A stretch of DNA of 64,000 nucleotides from Stenotrophomonas sp. ZAC14D1_NAIMI4_1 (GTDB lineage: Bacteria > Pseudomonadota > Gammaproteobacteria > Xanthomonadales > Xanthomonadaceae): the NCBI RefSeq assembly GCF_003086775.1, contig NZ_CP026001.1, positions 3,872,125-3,936,124 of the forward strand, given 5' to 3'. Every line of letters begins with the position of its first letter. Position 1 is the first letter of the stretch. The notes under the pieces are model-generated. The model was not told the DNA's origin, made no database searches, and was given only the letters and a program-made list of their open reading frames with translations. This document shows, one piece after another, positions 27,053 to 35,649 of the stretch. Position numbers and translations under genes: made by a program.

Positions 27053-27076
27053 GGTAGCGCCGGGCCATGCCCGGCG
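27053..27076. repeat. SMAG-type GTAG hairpin
   Basis: GTAG followed by CGCCGGGCCATGCCCGGCG between slt and cca, in the same sequence class as the copy at 7756. Confidence 0.85.
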
Positions 27077-27118
27077 AGCGCGCAGCGCAGCGACACATGC
27101 CCGTGCGATCATCGCCCC

Positions 27119-28339
27119 ATGAAGATCTATCTTGTCGGCGGCGCCGTGCGCGACCGCCTGCTGCAGCGCCCCGCCGGCGACCGTGACTGGGTGGTGGTCG
27201 GCGCCACGCCCGCGCAGATGGAAGCGCAGGGCTACACCGCCGTGGGCCGCGATTTCCCGGTATTCCTGCACCCCAAGACCGGTGAGGAGTACGCGCTGGC
27301 GCGCACCGAGCGCAAATCCGGCCGTGGCTACCGCGGTTTCGTGGTGGATGCCGATCCGGCCGTCACCCTGGAAGAAGACCTGCAGCGCCGCGATTTCACC
27401 ATCAATGCCATCGCCTGCGATGAAGCCGATGGCACCCTGGTCGATCCCTACGGCGGCGCGCAGGACATCCAGCAGCGCGTACTGCGCCACGTCGGCCCCG
27501 CCTTCGTCGAAGATCCGCTGCGCGTGCTGCGCGCGGCGCGTTTCATGGCGCGCTTCGCCCCCCTGGGTTTCACCGTTGCCGAAGAGACCCTGGCCCTGAT
27601 GCGCGAGGTGGCCGCCAGTGGCGAGCTGGACGCCCTGGTGCCTGAGCGCGTGTGGCAGGAACTGCGCAAGGCGCTGGTCTGCGAACGCCCGTCGGCCTTC
27701 CTGCGCACCCTGCACGACGCACATGCGCTGGGCCCGATCCTGCCCGAACTGGAAGCGCTGTACGGCGTACCGCAGCGTGCTGAGTTCCACCCCGAAGTGG
27801 ATACCGGCATCCACCAGGAAATGGTCAGCGACATGGCCGCCCGCCTGGCACCCGGCGATGACCTGGTCGGCTTCGCCGCGCTCACCCACGACCTCGGCAA
27901 GGGCCTGACCCCGCCGGACGAATGGCCGCGCCACATCATGCACGAGCAGCGAGGCCTGAAGCCGCTCAAGGCGCTGTGCGCGCGCCTGAAGATTCCCACC
28001 GAGCACCAGCAGCTGGCCGAAGCCGTCTGCCGTGAACACTTGAACGTGCACCGCATCGACGAACTACGCGATGCCACTGTGCTGGAGCTGCTGGGCCGCT
28101 GCGATGCACTGCGCCGGCCCGAGCGCGTGGCCCGCATCGCCCTGTGCTGCGAGGCCGACAAGCGCGGCCGGCTGGGCTTTGAAGAAGGCGATTACCCGCA
28201 GGGCGAAACGCTCAAACGCCTGCACCAGGCAGCGCTGTCGGTACAGGCGCGTGATCTGGACCTGAGCCACCTGAAGGGCCCTGCGGTTGGCGAGGCGCTG
28301 GCCAGAGCTCGGGTGAAGGCGATTGCGGCAGCGCGGTAG
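27119..28339 (+). CDS. cca: Multifunctional CCA tRNA nucleotidyltransferase
   Basis: A 406-residue enzyme that adds or repairs the 3'-CCA end of tRNAs. The nucleotidyltransferase head has GGAVRD and catalytic Asp21/Asp23 in GDRDWVVVG. The flexible-loop and neck regions follow ([24 protein letters not shown] and [16 protein letters not shown]). The C-terminal half carries an HD phosphohydrolase domain ([15 protein letters not shown]), which makes it the multifunctional proteobacterial type. It ends at the edge of the T6SS accessory island, with its stop 45 bases from the convergent last immunity gene. Confidence 0.96.
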   Translation: MKIYLVGGAVRDRLLQRPAGDRDWVVVGATPAQMEAQGYTAVGRDFPVFLHPKTGEEYALARTERKSGRGYRGFVVDADPAVTLEEDLQRRDFTINAIACDEADGTLVDPYGGAQDIQQRVLRHVGPAFVEDPLRVLRAARFMARFAPLGFTVAEETLALMREVAASGELDALVPERVWQELRKALVCERPSAFLRTLHDAHALGPILPELEALYGVPQRAEFHPEVDTGIHQEMVSDMAARLAPGDDLVGFAALTHDLGKGLTPPDEWPRHIMHEQRGLKPLKALCARLKIPTEHQQLAEAVCREHLNVHRIDELRDATVLELLGRCDALRRPERVARIALCCEADKRGRLGFEEGDYPQGETLKRLHQAALSVQARDLDLSHLKGPAVGEALARARVKAIAAAR

Positions 28340-28383
28340 GCATGTGCGGCTTGCTGGGGGAGCGTGGTGTCAGCCGCTGATGG

Positions 28384-29130
28384 TCAGTACCTGAAATAGG
28401 TATCACCCAAGGCGGGGTGATCGCCCGGCTGACGCTTCTGCTTGGTGATGCGTCGCAGATTGATGCGCTTTGCATTTGGCCAACCCAGCGTTCCGAATAT
28501 CGCATCGGCCATCTTTACGAACCGCGTGAAATGGCGGCCAATTCTGTACCCAAGGTAGAAGCAAACCAGAACGCATATCAAGTACGTATCCGCGATCATC
28601 TCCAAGGATGGCAGTCCGTCTCCCGTGAGAGCGTCGATCAGGAAGAACGCGACGTGGATCATGTACAAGGGAACAGATAGCGCCAGCGAGTACTTGGCCA
28701 CCGCGATCCAGTGAGCCCAGCTACCTGAACTGACATACGGATAGGAAACGATGAGCCTCTTCTGCTCATCGAGCACGGACAAGGCAATGAAGTTCCCCGC
28801 CTTGTCCCGACGCCCGACCACCCGCACGGAGTCACCCTCTTTGAAGGGCCAATTCCAGAACAGCCCCTTCACCAGCATTTCGCCGAATCGAAACTCCACC
28901 CTCGTCGCTGGTTCTTCCGTTTCCTCATTGGACATCATCGCCATGCCGGCGGCGGGCCCGCTAAGGCCCAGCGCGGCGGCAGCGGCGCCCGTGGCGGCCA
29001 TTTTGTCGCGATCCCCGTCGCGCCAGAAGACGTTCTGCACCACATGTCTGACCCGCAGATTGGAAATGATGCCGGTTTCGGTCTCGAACAGCACCTTGCC
29101 GGTCGAGCCCGGCTTAGGTTTACGATTCAC
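28384..29130 (-). CDS. Putative T6SS immunity protein, membrane-anchored (paralogue 4 of array)
   Basis: A 248-residue member of a four-copy tandem family. The start is GTG 29130 with AAGGTGG upstream; the frame continues to 29157. The conserved parts are an N-terminal domain (GIISNLRVRHVVQNVFWRDGDRDKMAATG then AAAAALGLSGPAAGMAMM), a WNWPFKEGDSVRVVGRRD strand block, LIVSYPYVSSGS, two hydrophobic helices (about residues 145-168 and 180-205) and a basic C-terminus ending GDTYFRY. Its place at the end of a vgrG-adaptor-effector operon, and the membrane helices, fit neutralisation of a pore-forming effector at the inner membrane. I recognise no characterised family, so the immunity role is inference. 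Confidence 0.75.
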   Translation of the reverse strand: MNRKPKPGSTGKVLFETETGIISNLRVRHVVQNVFWRDGDRDKMAATGAAAAALGLSGPAAGMAMMSNEETEEPATRVEFRFGEMLVKGLFWNWPFKEGDSVRVVGRRDKAGNFIALSVLDEQKRLIVSYPYVSSGSWAHWIAVAKYSLALSVPLYMIHVAFFLIDALTGDGLPSLEMIADTYLICVLVCFYLGYRIGRHFTRFVKMADAIFGTLGWPNAKRINLRRITKQKRQPGDHPALGDTYFRY

Positions 29131-29199
29131 TGCAAATCCACCTTGGAAATGCCACACGCTGACCGGCGCGTATCCGCCATCGAAATCATCAAGAGATTC

Positions 29200-29952
29200 T
29201 CAGTATCTGAAATAGGTATCACCAAGCGCAGCAGGATCACTCGGGCTTCTTCTGAGTTTTGTAATACGCCTTAGATTCACACTCCTACTGTCGCCCCAGC
29301 CAAGCGACCCAAATATGCCGTCAGCAAGCCGGGCAAACCGGTGAAATCGATAGCCAATACTGACCCCAACAGTGGCAGCAATGAGCAGGAGCCCAGCAAA
29401 TATGCAAAGCAGCAACTTCAACAACAACCATCCGTCCTCCAGGATGCCGAGAGAATTCAGGCCAATACCTACGGTGAAAAATGTGCATATCGGCAACGAA
29501 ATCAATGACGTGTACTTCCAGACCGAGATCCAGTGAGCGCGACTGCCAGCACTGACGTGTGGGTAGGAGACAATCAATCTCTTGCGCTCATCCAATACCG
29601 AGAACGCGATAAATACTCCGTCCGGGTTTCGGCTTCCGACAACTCTCACGAGATCTCCTTCCTTGTAGGGCCAGTTCCAGAGCAGGCCTTTCACGATCAA
29701 ATCGTCTAGTCGGAACTCAACCCGGACAACTGGCTCCTCCATCTCCTCGGCGGACATCATCGCCATGCTGGCCGCAGGACCACTGAGACCGAGTGCAGCA
29801 GCAAAGGCTCCAGTGGCGGCCATACCCTCGCGATCGCCACTACGCCAGAACACATTTTCTACAACATGCATTATGAGCAGGTCGGAAATAATTCCAGCTT
29901 CAGTATCGAACGAACCAATGCCTTGCAAAGCCCGGGACCGCGAAACATTCAC
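29200..29952 (-). CDS. Putative T6SS immunity protein, membrane-anchored (paralogue 3 of array)
   Basis: A 250-residue paralogue starting at GTG 29952 with a weak ribosome-binding site. It shares GIISDLLIMHVVENVFWRSGDR, AAALGLSGPAASMAMMS, LLWNWPYKEGDLVRVVGSR, LIVSYPHVSAGSRAHWI and the GDTYFRY end with its neighbours. Its hydrophobic segment (about residues 145-200, SLISLPICTFFTVGIGLNSLG and LLLKLLLCIFAGLLLIAATVG) is very different from the others in sequence. This is the pattern expected if membrane-helix differences set specificity. The G+C content is low for the window. Confidence 0.75.
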   Translation of the reverse strand: MNVSRSRALQGIGSFDTEAGIISDLLIMHVVENVFWRSGDREGMAATGAFAAALGLSGPAASMAMMSAEEMEEPVVRVEFRLDDLIVKGLLWNWPYKEGDLVRVVGSRNPDGVFIAFSVLDERKRLIVSYPHVSAGSRAHWISVWKYTSLISLPICTFFTVGIGLNSLGILEDGWLLLKLLLCIFAGLLLIAATVGVSIGYRFHRFARLADGIFGSLGWGDSRSVNLRRITKLRRSPSDPAALGDTYFRY

Positions 29953-30017
29953 GACGATGATCTCGTAATAATTTTCAAATCATACCCGCCACCATACCGC
30001 GCCATTGATAATTCCTG

Positions 30018-30213
30018 GCATCTGAAATAGGCACCCCCAATGCCGGGGCCATCACCCTCTCGCGCTCGATCCAACTTCTCGGACCTGAGATTTATCTTCT
30101 TAGGAGCCCCAATCCAGCTCGGCAAACAGAGCAGGACAGAATATCCTCGAACGCATGCTCAACGAAAAGATCTGAGATCACACCAGCCTCCGTATCAAGC
30201 GGAATTCTACTCC
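30018..30213 (-). pseudogene. Remnant of a fifth immunity paralogue with large internal deletion
   Basis: Read leftward, 30213 to about 30142 encodes IPLDTEAGVISDLFVEHAFED and ILS, nearly identical to the start of the paralogue at 31056-31784. It then jumps to AELDWGSPKKINLRSEKLDR and ends GIGGAYFRC, matching that paralogue's C-terminus. About 550 bases between are missing, the start codon region is broken (in-frame TAG upstream), and the normal TAC-TAG ending has become TGC-CAG. It is therefore a non-functional relic inside the array. Confidence 0.85.
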
Positions 30214-30268
30214 CAGGCCAACTGACCGAGCATCTGCCGGCCATCACCCCAACACTGATGTAGAGAAT

Positions 30269-30988
30269 TCAATATCTGAAATAGGTATCACCCAGAGCGA
30301 CATGATCACCTGCCTGCCGCTTCCTCCTGGTGACTCCACGAAGATTTATTCGCCTCACACCTTTCCATCCAAGCGTAGAAAAAATTGAATCCGCCATTTT
30401 TGCGTAACAAACGAACCGCCGACCAATTCGATATCCAATTAAACAGAAAACAAGAACACCAATCAAATACGCCCGAGCCAAGAAATAAAATGGCGCGGAT
30501 GTCAACCAGGCAAACAGGGCTATTATGAATCCCCACCAAGGAATCGAAATCACAAGCGATAGTTTCAGCACTACAATCCAATGCGCCAACGTGCCAGAAC
30601 TGACGTGCGGATAGCAGACGATCAATCTTTTCTCCTCATCAAGAACTGAGATAGCAAAGAATTTACCTTCGTGCCCCCGTGTCCCAACAACTCGAACGAG
30701 GTCACCTTCGCTAAAGGGCCAGTTCCAGAGAATACCTTCCACGGCGAGGTCGCCAAGACGGAATTCGACTTTCGTGACCGGCTCCGCCATTTCCTCCGCA
30801 GACATCATGGCCATGCCGGCAGCCGAACCACTGAGACCTAATGCGGCGGACAGCGCACCGGTCGCAGCCATTCCTACGCGATCGCCTTCTCGCCAGAAAA
30901 TGTTTTCCATCACGTATTGAACTTTGAGACCGGAGATAACTCCGCTCTCCATTTCAAGCAGAGCCTCTTTGCCGTCACTCATTTGCAT
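30269..30988 (-). CDS. Putative T6SS immunity protein, membrane-anchored (paralogue 2 of array)
   Basis: A 239-residue paralogue. ATG 30988 has a strong AAGGAG ribosome-binding site, so the open extension to 31225 is rejected. Shared blocks are GVISGLKVQYVMENIFWREGDR, AAALGLSGSAAGMAMMS, LWNWPFSEGDLVRVVGTRG, LIVCYPHVSSGTLAHWI and the GDTYFRY terminus. The two hydrophobic stretches (LVISIPWWGFIIALFAWLT and YFLARAYLIGVLVFCLIGYRIG) again differ from the other copies. The gene is markedly A/T-rich: one 60-base line inside it (30421-30480) has 24 G/C by hand count. Confidence 0.77.
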   Translation of the reverse strand: MQMSDGKEALLEMESGVISGLKVQYVMENIFWREGDRVGMAATGALSAALGLSGSAAGMAMMSAEEMAEPVTKVEFRLGDLAVEGILWNWPFSEGDLVRVVGTRGHEGKFFAISVLDEEKRLIVCYPHVSSGTLAHWIVVLKLSLVISIPWWGFIIALFAWLTSAPFYFLARAYLIGVLVFCLIGYRIGRRFVCYAKMADSIFSTLGWKGVRRINLRGVTRRKRQAGDHVALGDTYFRY

Positions 30989-31055
30989 ACCACTCCTTGA
31001 CGGGCCGGATCGAAACCAGGCCAGTAGCGCCCCCACACTGCCTATTTGATAGCAA

Positions 31056-31784
31056 CTAGTATCTGAAGTAGGTATCCCCAACGCCGGAAGAATCGCCCTT
31101 TCGCGCCTGAGCGAACCTTCCAGACCTGAGATTAATCTTCGTGGGATCGCGCCAATCCAGCGCAGTGAATACGCGGTCTGCCATCCTCGCAAATCCAGAT
31201 AGACGACGCCCGATCCTCCATCCAATCACTCCAAAAATTGAGGCTCCGGCAATACAGGCGCCAGAAATAACTTCGAACTTACTATCGGATTTGACGTCCC
31301 AAACAAAGGCAGTTGCGAGAACAGCCGCCCCCCCCCACCAAACAACTGAGATCGCCAAGGAAATCCAGAAGACACGCAGCCAGTGCGAGGTACTGCCTGC
31401 CGTAACATGAGGATAGGAAACGATCAGCCTCTCATCCTCGTCCAATACAGAGATCGCAAAGAACGTTCCGTCGGTCCATCGCTTGCCCACCACTCTAACG
31501 CTCTGCCCCTCCCTAAACGGCCAGTTCCACAGCAGCGCAGACACCGATAGATCTCCCAGCATGAACCTGACTCGTACCACTGGCTCCGCCCCCCCTTCGC
31601 TTGACATCACGGCCATGCCTGCTGATGGCCCGCTCAAGCCAAGCGCCGCTGCAACTACACCCACTGCGGCCATTTGCTCTCGATTGTCAGAACGGGACAG
31701 AACATCCTCGAACGCATGTTCAACGAAAAGTTCTGAGATCACACCAGCCTCTGTATCCAGCGGAATTTTGCTCGGAACATCCAT
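31056..31784 (-). CDS. Putative T6SS immunity protein, membrane-anchored (paralogue 1, next to effector)
   Basis: A 242-residue paralogue, first after the effector gene and so the likeliest cognate immunity protein. ATG 31784 gives MDVPSKIPLDTEAGVISELF, aligning with the other copies. A GTG at 31802 that overlaps the effector stop (GTGA) is the alternative and would couple translation. Common blocks are present, but LGLSGPSAGMAVMSSEGGAEP and the C-terminal NLRSGRFAQARKGDSSGVGD differ most from the others. Helices are ISLAISVVWWGGAAVLATAF and ISGACIAGASIFGVIGWRIG. Confidence 0.78.
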   Translation of the reverse strand: MDVPSKIPLDTEAGVISELFVEHAFEDVLSRSDNREQMAAVGVVAAALGLSGPSAGMAVMSSEGGAEPVVRVRFMLGDLSVSALLWNWPFREGQSVRVVGKRWTDGTFFAISVLDEDERLIVSYPHVTAGSTSHWLRVFWISLAISVVWWGGAAVLATAFVWDVKSDSKFEVISGACIAGASIFGVIGWRIGRRLSGFARMADRVFTALDWRDPTKINLRSGRFAQARKGDSSGVGDTYFRY

Positions 31785-31798
31785 GCAATGTGCGCCTT

Positions 31799-34723
31799 TC
31801 ACGACTGCGGCCTCGTAGTTACTTTCCCGATTGCCTTGTCAAACGCGTCCTTCTGCTTCAGAACGGCCACCTGCCGGTTCCTACTATCGCTGGCCGAGGG
31901 AGGAACTTTACTAGCTGCCCTCCCGAATACATTGGACTCGCACCACTTCTCGAGATCGTTCGGGCTGATTGCCCACACGGTCGCTTCAATCACAAGCAGT
32001 GCCAATGTAATCTCCCAACCGCCCAAGCGCAGTATCCAAGTGCCAAGGCGCTTCATAGCCTGACTGGACAAAACGAGTTCCCCTTCCCTCGCGGCCGCAG
32101 CCTCTATCCCGGCCCTCAACCCACGAAGACCTAAACTCAACTTATTTCGCCCCAGATGACGCTCTAGAACTGGAGAGGAATAGGCCAGCGCGGTGAGAAA
32201 GTTCGCACTACCAACCGCTGACGTTAGCCCTGCCTTCATCAGCAAAGCCGCGGCAGACCAGCGCCGCCCATCTTCAAGCCGACTCTTGAAGTCCGACAAG
32301 CTGTAGGCTGCCCCAATAAAACTACCCGCTCCCGCCAGCACACTGCCGGCAACCTTCATCCGAATGGCACTGACACTGCCCTCCCCAAAGAACTCCTTGG
32401 CTACCGTTTCATGCACACTGGTGTACACAGCCACAAGCGACATGCCGGACGCCAATAACGTCGCATAGTCGCGCGTGTCCTTATCGACCTTTGTTGCCAG
32501 ATGGATGAAGTTCACCATCTCCAGCACGCCCGTAAGGGAATTCAGACCGACGACATTACGGCTGCTTTCCGCCGCAGCCTGCCAGCGCTTGCGCATCGCC
32601 AGCGCACCATGGTGCAGCTCCAGATCGCGGAGCGCGAACTGCATCGGCAGTGCACTACCCTTCTTGCGATAGAACTGGATGCGCTCCAGGAAATAGCGCT
32701 TGCCCTGCTGGCCGCTGCTCAGCTCTTCGGCCACCAGGCTGATCGCCTCGTCGCGCTCCATCAATGCCCGCGTCAGGAGCACAACGCGGACCATGGCATT
32801 GCCGACAGTGTCCTGGATGCCCTTCATCGGGAATCGATTCAGGAGGTACGCACCTGCGGTAGTGACGAAGCGATCAACGCCACTGTCGCGAAGGATGCGG
32901 GCACTGGCGGTGGAGGGCGCAGCCTCCTTCTGCGCCACCTCCAACTTGCGGTAAAGGGTCAAGAAGGACTTCAGATGTGCGGTGCCTGCGACAAATGCTG
33001 CCCAGCTTGCGCCGCCCACCTCAAGAATTGTGTCGGAACAGACCTGCGCCGCCGAGAGTGTCTGCTCCAGCTCCTCGCGAGCCTCTTTCTGGTTCTTCGC
33101 GATAGCTCGCCAGAGCAGGGATCCTCTTCCGGTAACTTCTGTGTCGTTGGCCGACTCAGTCAAAAATGCACGGCCGATCTCGTGCATGCCGAGCGCCGCG
33201 ATGGCATCGGTGATTACTTCTTCAAACCACACGCCTTGCGCCGGAGACTGGCCGTCAAAATCCTCCAGCGTCGCCAGAAACAGATCATGGCGGAGCCAGG
33301 CAACCAGAACAGCCATCTCTGGGCCCAGCCGGTCGAGCACCATCTGCGCCATTGCATCCATGTTCTTCTTGAACGCGCTAAAGCGCGGCTCATCAATCAG
33401 CGGCCAATACTTGTTCTTCCACGCTTCCTGCGCATCCTGCAGATAGAGCGGCAGAAACATGTCCTTGTATGCCTGCTCCCGCTTCCGTTTTTCTTCCTCG
33501 GAAATCTTCACTCTCGGATCCCATGACGGAAGCGAGGGATTCCTTAGGCGAAGCTGCCGTTCCTCCTCCCGCACGGTCTGCGCTGCATAGTTCCCAGCCA
33601 GCACCGCGCCGTTGAGCTCCAGCAACTTCGAGATCTGTTCGATCTGGTCAACCGCTGAAACCTCCAGCTCGCGCTCCCGCTTGAACTGGCCGATGCAGGC
33701 AGCGAGGTCATTGCAGTAGCCACTGAGCTCATGCACGGCGCCCACCGCATCCCACAGTCCCAGCAGCAGGGGCGGGTACTCGTGGCGATCACTGCCGATT
33801 CGCCCGTTGCTGCTGTGTTGCTGCAGCAGCTTGAAGCGTTGTTCGCGAGGGTCGACACCGCCGTTACGGGGGTAGTCCCGCCGTGACCATGGGTAACGCG
33901 TGCCGTGCTTTCGCAGCCGTGCGACGTTGAGTGCGCCATCCAGCGTGGAAGCAGCCGGGAGCGCGCTGATGTAAGGGAGATCCGGCGGATCGCCCGAGGG
34001 ATTGTCCAGCAACCGATATTCCATGATGGAGGCCAGCCCAGCGGCGTCCTTCAACGGTGCTTGGTCGCCCTCCGCTCTCGCCGACCTGATCCATCTGGCA
34101 GGCTCGATCGACTGCATCCGCTCGGCGCGCAGGACCGGGTCGGACCCATAACGATCCAGCGTCGCGGGTGTCCATGGGTGTTGGGAGTAGGCAAGCCAGA
34201 CCGTCCCGCACACATCGGGCCGCGGTATGGTGATGAACTCGGTGCGCATGTAATCGTGACCGCTGCGCCCACAGCTCGGCAGCCCTGCTCCGACGATAGG
34301 GCGGGCGCTCATTGCGGAAGGCTGCCGCCACAACGTACCGTTCTCGGCGATGGCGTAGCATTCCCAGTACTGAGGGCCGTAAGGCCCCTTCTCGTAGTAC
34401 AGGTACAACATGCCTTGGCGCATGGTCCTGAGGGCATGCGCAAGTCCCGCTGCACTCATGTCAGCGTCGGGCATATGTGAAGTTGATAGTCCGCCCAGGT
34501 CGACGTCACAACTGTCGGGCACCAAGGTATAGCGCACCGGCAGAATGGCTAGGCCGGTGGAGCGGCAGATATCGCAGACCCCGCGGCTCTGCGATTCCGG
34601 CAGTGCAACAGTAACGGCAGGAAGGTCAGATACAGTTTGGCTGTCCTTGCCGCGAACTCCCCTGTTGCTGGTGCCGGTATAGGAACCGCTCACGTCGTTT
34701 CCTTCCTCATCATGCTGCGTCAT
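31799..34723 (-). CDS. VasX-like T6SS effector (BTH_I2691-type), putative pore-forming toxin
   Basis: A 974-residue protein coupled to the DUF4123 adaptor gene by an ATGA overlap; ATG 34723 has GGGAGGG upstream. The N-terminal region has the CDIC motif (Cys50, Cys53) and the following LPVRYTLVPD, AHALRTMRQGMLYLYYEKGP and WECYAIAENGTLWR blocks, as in the VasX/BTH_I2691 toxin N-terminal family. The central part is long and helical with a charged EEEKRKREQAYKD coiled segment. The C-terminal third holds hydrophobic segments (MKVAGSVLAGAGSFIGAAYSL, WSAAALLMKAGLTSAVGSAN and ITLALLVIEATVWAI). VasX-type effectors perturb the target inner membrane. Delivery by the adjacent VgrG through the adaptor is inferred. 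Confidence 0.85.
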   Translation of the reverse strand: MTQHDEEGNDVSGSYTGTSNRGVRGKDSQTVSDLPAVTVALPESQSRGVCDICRSTGLAILPVRYTLVPDSCDVDLGGLSTSHMPDADMSAAGLAHALRTMRQGMLYLYYEKGPYGPQYWECYAIAENGTLWRQPSAMSARPIVGAGLPSCGRSGHDYMRTEFITIPRPDVCGTVWLAYSQHPWTPATLDRYGSDPVLRAERMQSIEPARWIRSARAEGDQAPLKDAAGLASIMEYRLLDNPSGDPPDLPYISALPAASTLDGALNVARLRKHGTRYPWSRRDYPRNGGVDPREQRFKLLQQHSSNGRIGSDRHEYPPLLLGLWDAVGAVHELSGYCNDLAACIGQFKRERELEVSAVDQIEQISKLLELNGAVLAGNYAAQTVREEERQLRLRNPSLPSWDPRVKISEEEKRKREQAYKDMFLPLYLQDAQEAWKNKYWPLIDEPRFSAFKKNMDAMAQMVLDRLGPEMAVLVAWLRHDLFLATLEDFDGQSPAQGVWFEEVITDAIAALGMHEIGRAFLTESANDTEVTGRGSLLWRAIAKNQKEAREELEQTLSAAQVCSDTILEVGGASWAAFVAGTAHLKSFLTLYRKLEVAQKEAAPSTASARILRDSGVDRFVTTAGAYLLNRFPMKGIQDTVGNAMVRVVLLTRALMERDEAISLVAEELSSGQQGKRYFLERIQFYRKKGSALPMQFALRDLELHHGALAMRKRWQAAAESSRNVVGLNSLTGVLEMVNFIHLATKVDKDTRDYATLLASGMSLVAVYTSVHETVAKEFFGEGSVSAIRMKVAGSVLAGAGSFIGAAYSLSDFKSRLEDGRRWSAAALLMKAGLTSAVGSANFLTALAYSSPVLERHLGRNKLSLGLRGLRAGIEAAAAREGELVLSSQAMKRLGTWILRLGGWEITLALLVIEATVWAISPNDLEKWCESNVFGRAASKVPPSASDSRNRQVAVLKQKDAFDKAIGKVTTRPQS

Positions 34724-35649
34724 GTGTGCAACCCTCCCCTTATCGCAGCTGCGTGTCCCGACGCTGCCGCGCGTATGTCCTGCCACTCTGCGTCTTCAAT
34801 GCGCCATGCCAGTTCGTCGTACCGTTCGCCCTTCTCCACCTGCACCAGCAGCCTCTGAACGGTGGGATGCCTGTGGAAGTGAGGGCCAAGCGAGATCGCA
34901 TGCCTTGCAAACAGATCCAGCTCATGTCCATTAGCCACACCACGACGGTGCGCTTCTTCGACACAGCGTTGTACGTGGGCGAAGGTGGAACGGTCGGGCA
35001 CGTCGCCGGTCTGCAGCGCTCCGATCCATGCCTGGTTCAATGCGCCAATGCACTCCACCTCTGGCCAGGACACGGCCGGGTCACCGGGCAGCGCAGGCGC
35101 GACCATGTTGTTGATCGCCAAGTGTCCCCAGCGATCCAGGAACATCCACGTTGTGGCACCCGCGAACCGGTACGCCCGTTGCGAACGCGATGAGGTGTGC
35201 AGGAACAGGTCCGTCACCATCGGATCGTAGAAGCGCAGCCATCGCTTTCGACCCAGGGCGTGCGGGCAGTGAGCGACCGCTTGCGCGGCAAGCTGGTTGG
35301 CCAGTTGCCGGGTCAGCAGCGGCGTCCATAGCCACGCACACGCACGTTGTGGGCGTGCGGTCAGCAGCGATGCCAAAGAGCGCTGCGCCAACGCCATTGC
35401 CATCGCCTGGCCGGACAGCAGGGAGTGCATGCCTCTGCTCAGGTCGAGCGGGATCAGCGACGGCCACATGGCAGCCGGTATCTGCCGAATGGCGATCGGG
35501 ACCGGTTGCACTCCAGCCGAGTCCAGCAGCGCGTCGAAGGCCTCGTCCCTCTCACATCGCTCTACCGCTGACTGCATCAGCAGGTGGCATTGTCCGGGGC
35601 TGCTACGGTCGATACCGATCAGCTGTTCGCACAACGACTCAACCGACAT
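34720..35649 (-). CDS. DUF4123 T6SS effector adaptor/chaperone (Tap/TEC family)
   Basis: A 309-residue protein with the DUF4123 signature in its first half (GMHSLLSGQAMAMALAQRSLASLL, then RFYDPMVTDLFL). These adaptors load a specific effector onto the VgrG spike and do not travel with it. It overlaps vgrG by 11 bases and the effector by four, so the three genes are translated as a unit. The tight order vgrG-DUF4123-effector is the standard sign of a cognate set. Confidence 0.92.
   Translation of the reverse strand: MSVESLCEQLIGIDRSSPGQCHLLMQSAVERCERDEAFDALLDSAGVQPVPIAIRQIPAAMWPSLIPLDLSRGMHSLLSGQAMAMALAQRSLASLLTARPQRACAWLWTPLLTRQLANQLAAQAVAHCPHALGRKRWLRFYDPMVTDLFLHTSSRSQRAYRFAGATTWMFLDRWGHLAINNMVAPALPGDPAVSWPEVECIGALNQAWIGALQTGDVPDRSTFAHVQRCVEEAHRRGVANGHELDLFARHAISLGPHFHRHPTVQRLLVQVEKGERYDELAWRIEDAEWQDIRAAASGHAAAIRGGLHT

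Noticed and set aside
31799..34723. The large effector as a contact-dependent inhibition CdiA or polymorphic Rhs toxin
   Set aside because: It has no haemagglutinin or YD repeats; the CDIC N-terminal region and DUF4123 coupling fit the VasX/BTH_I2691 type.
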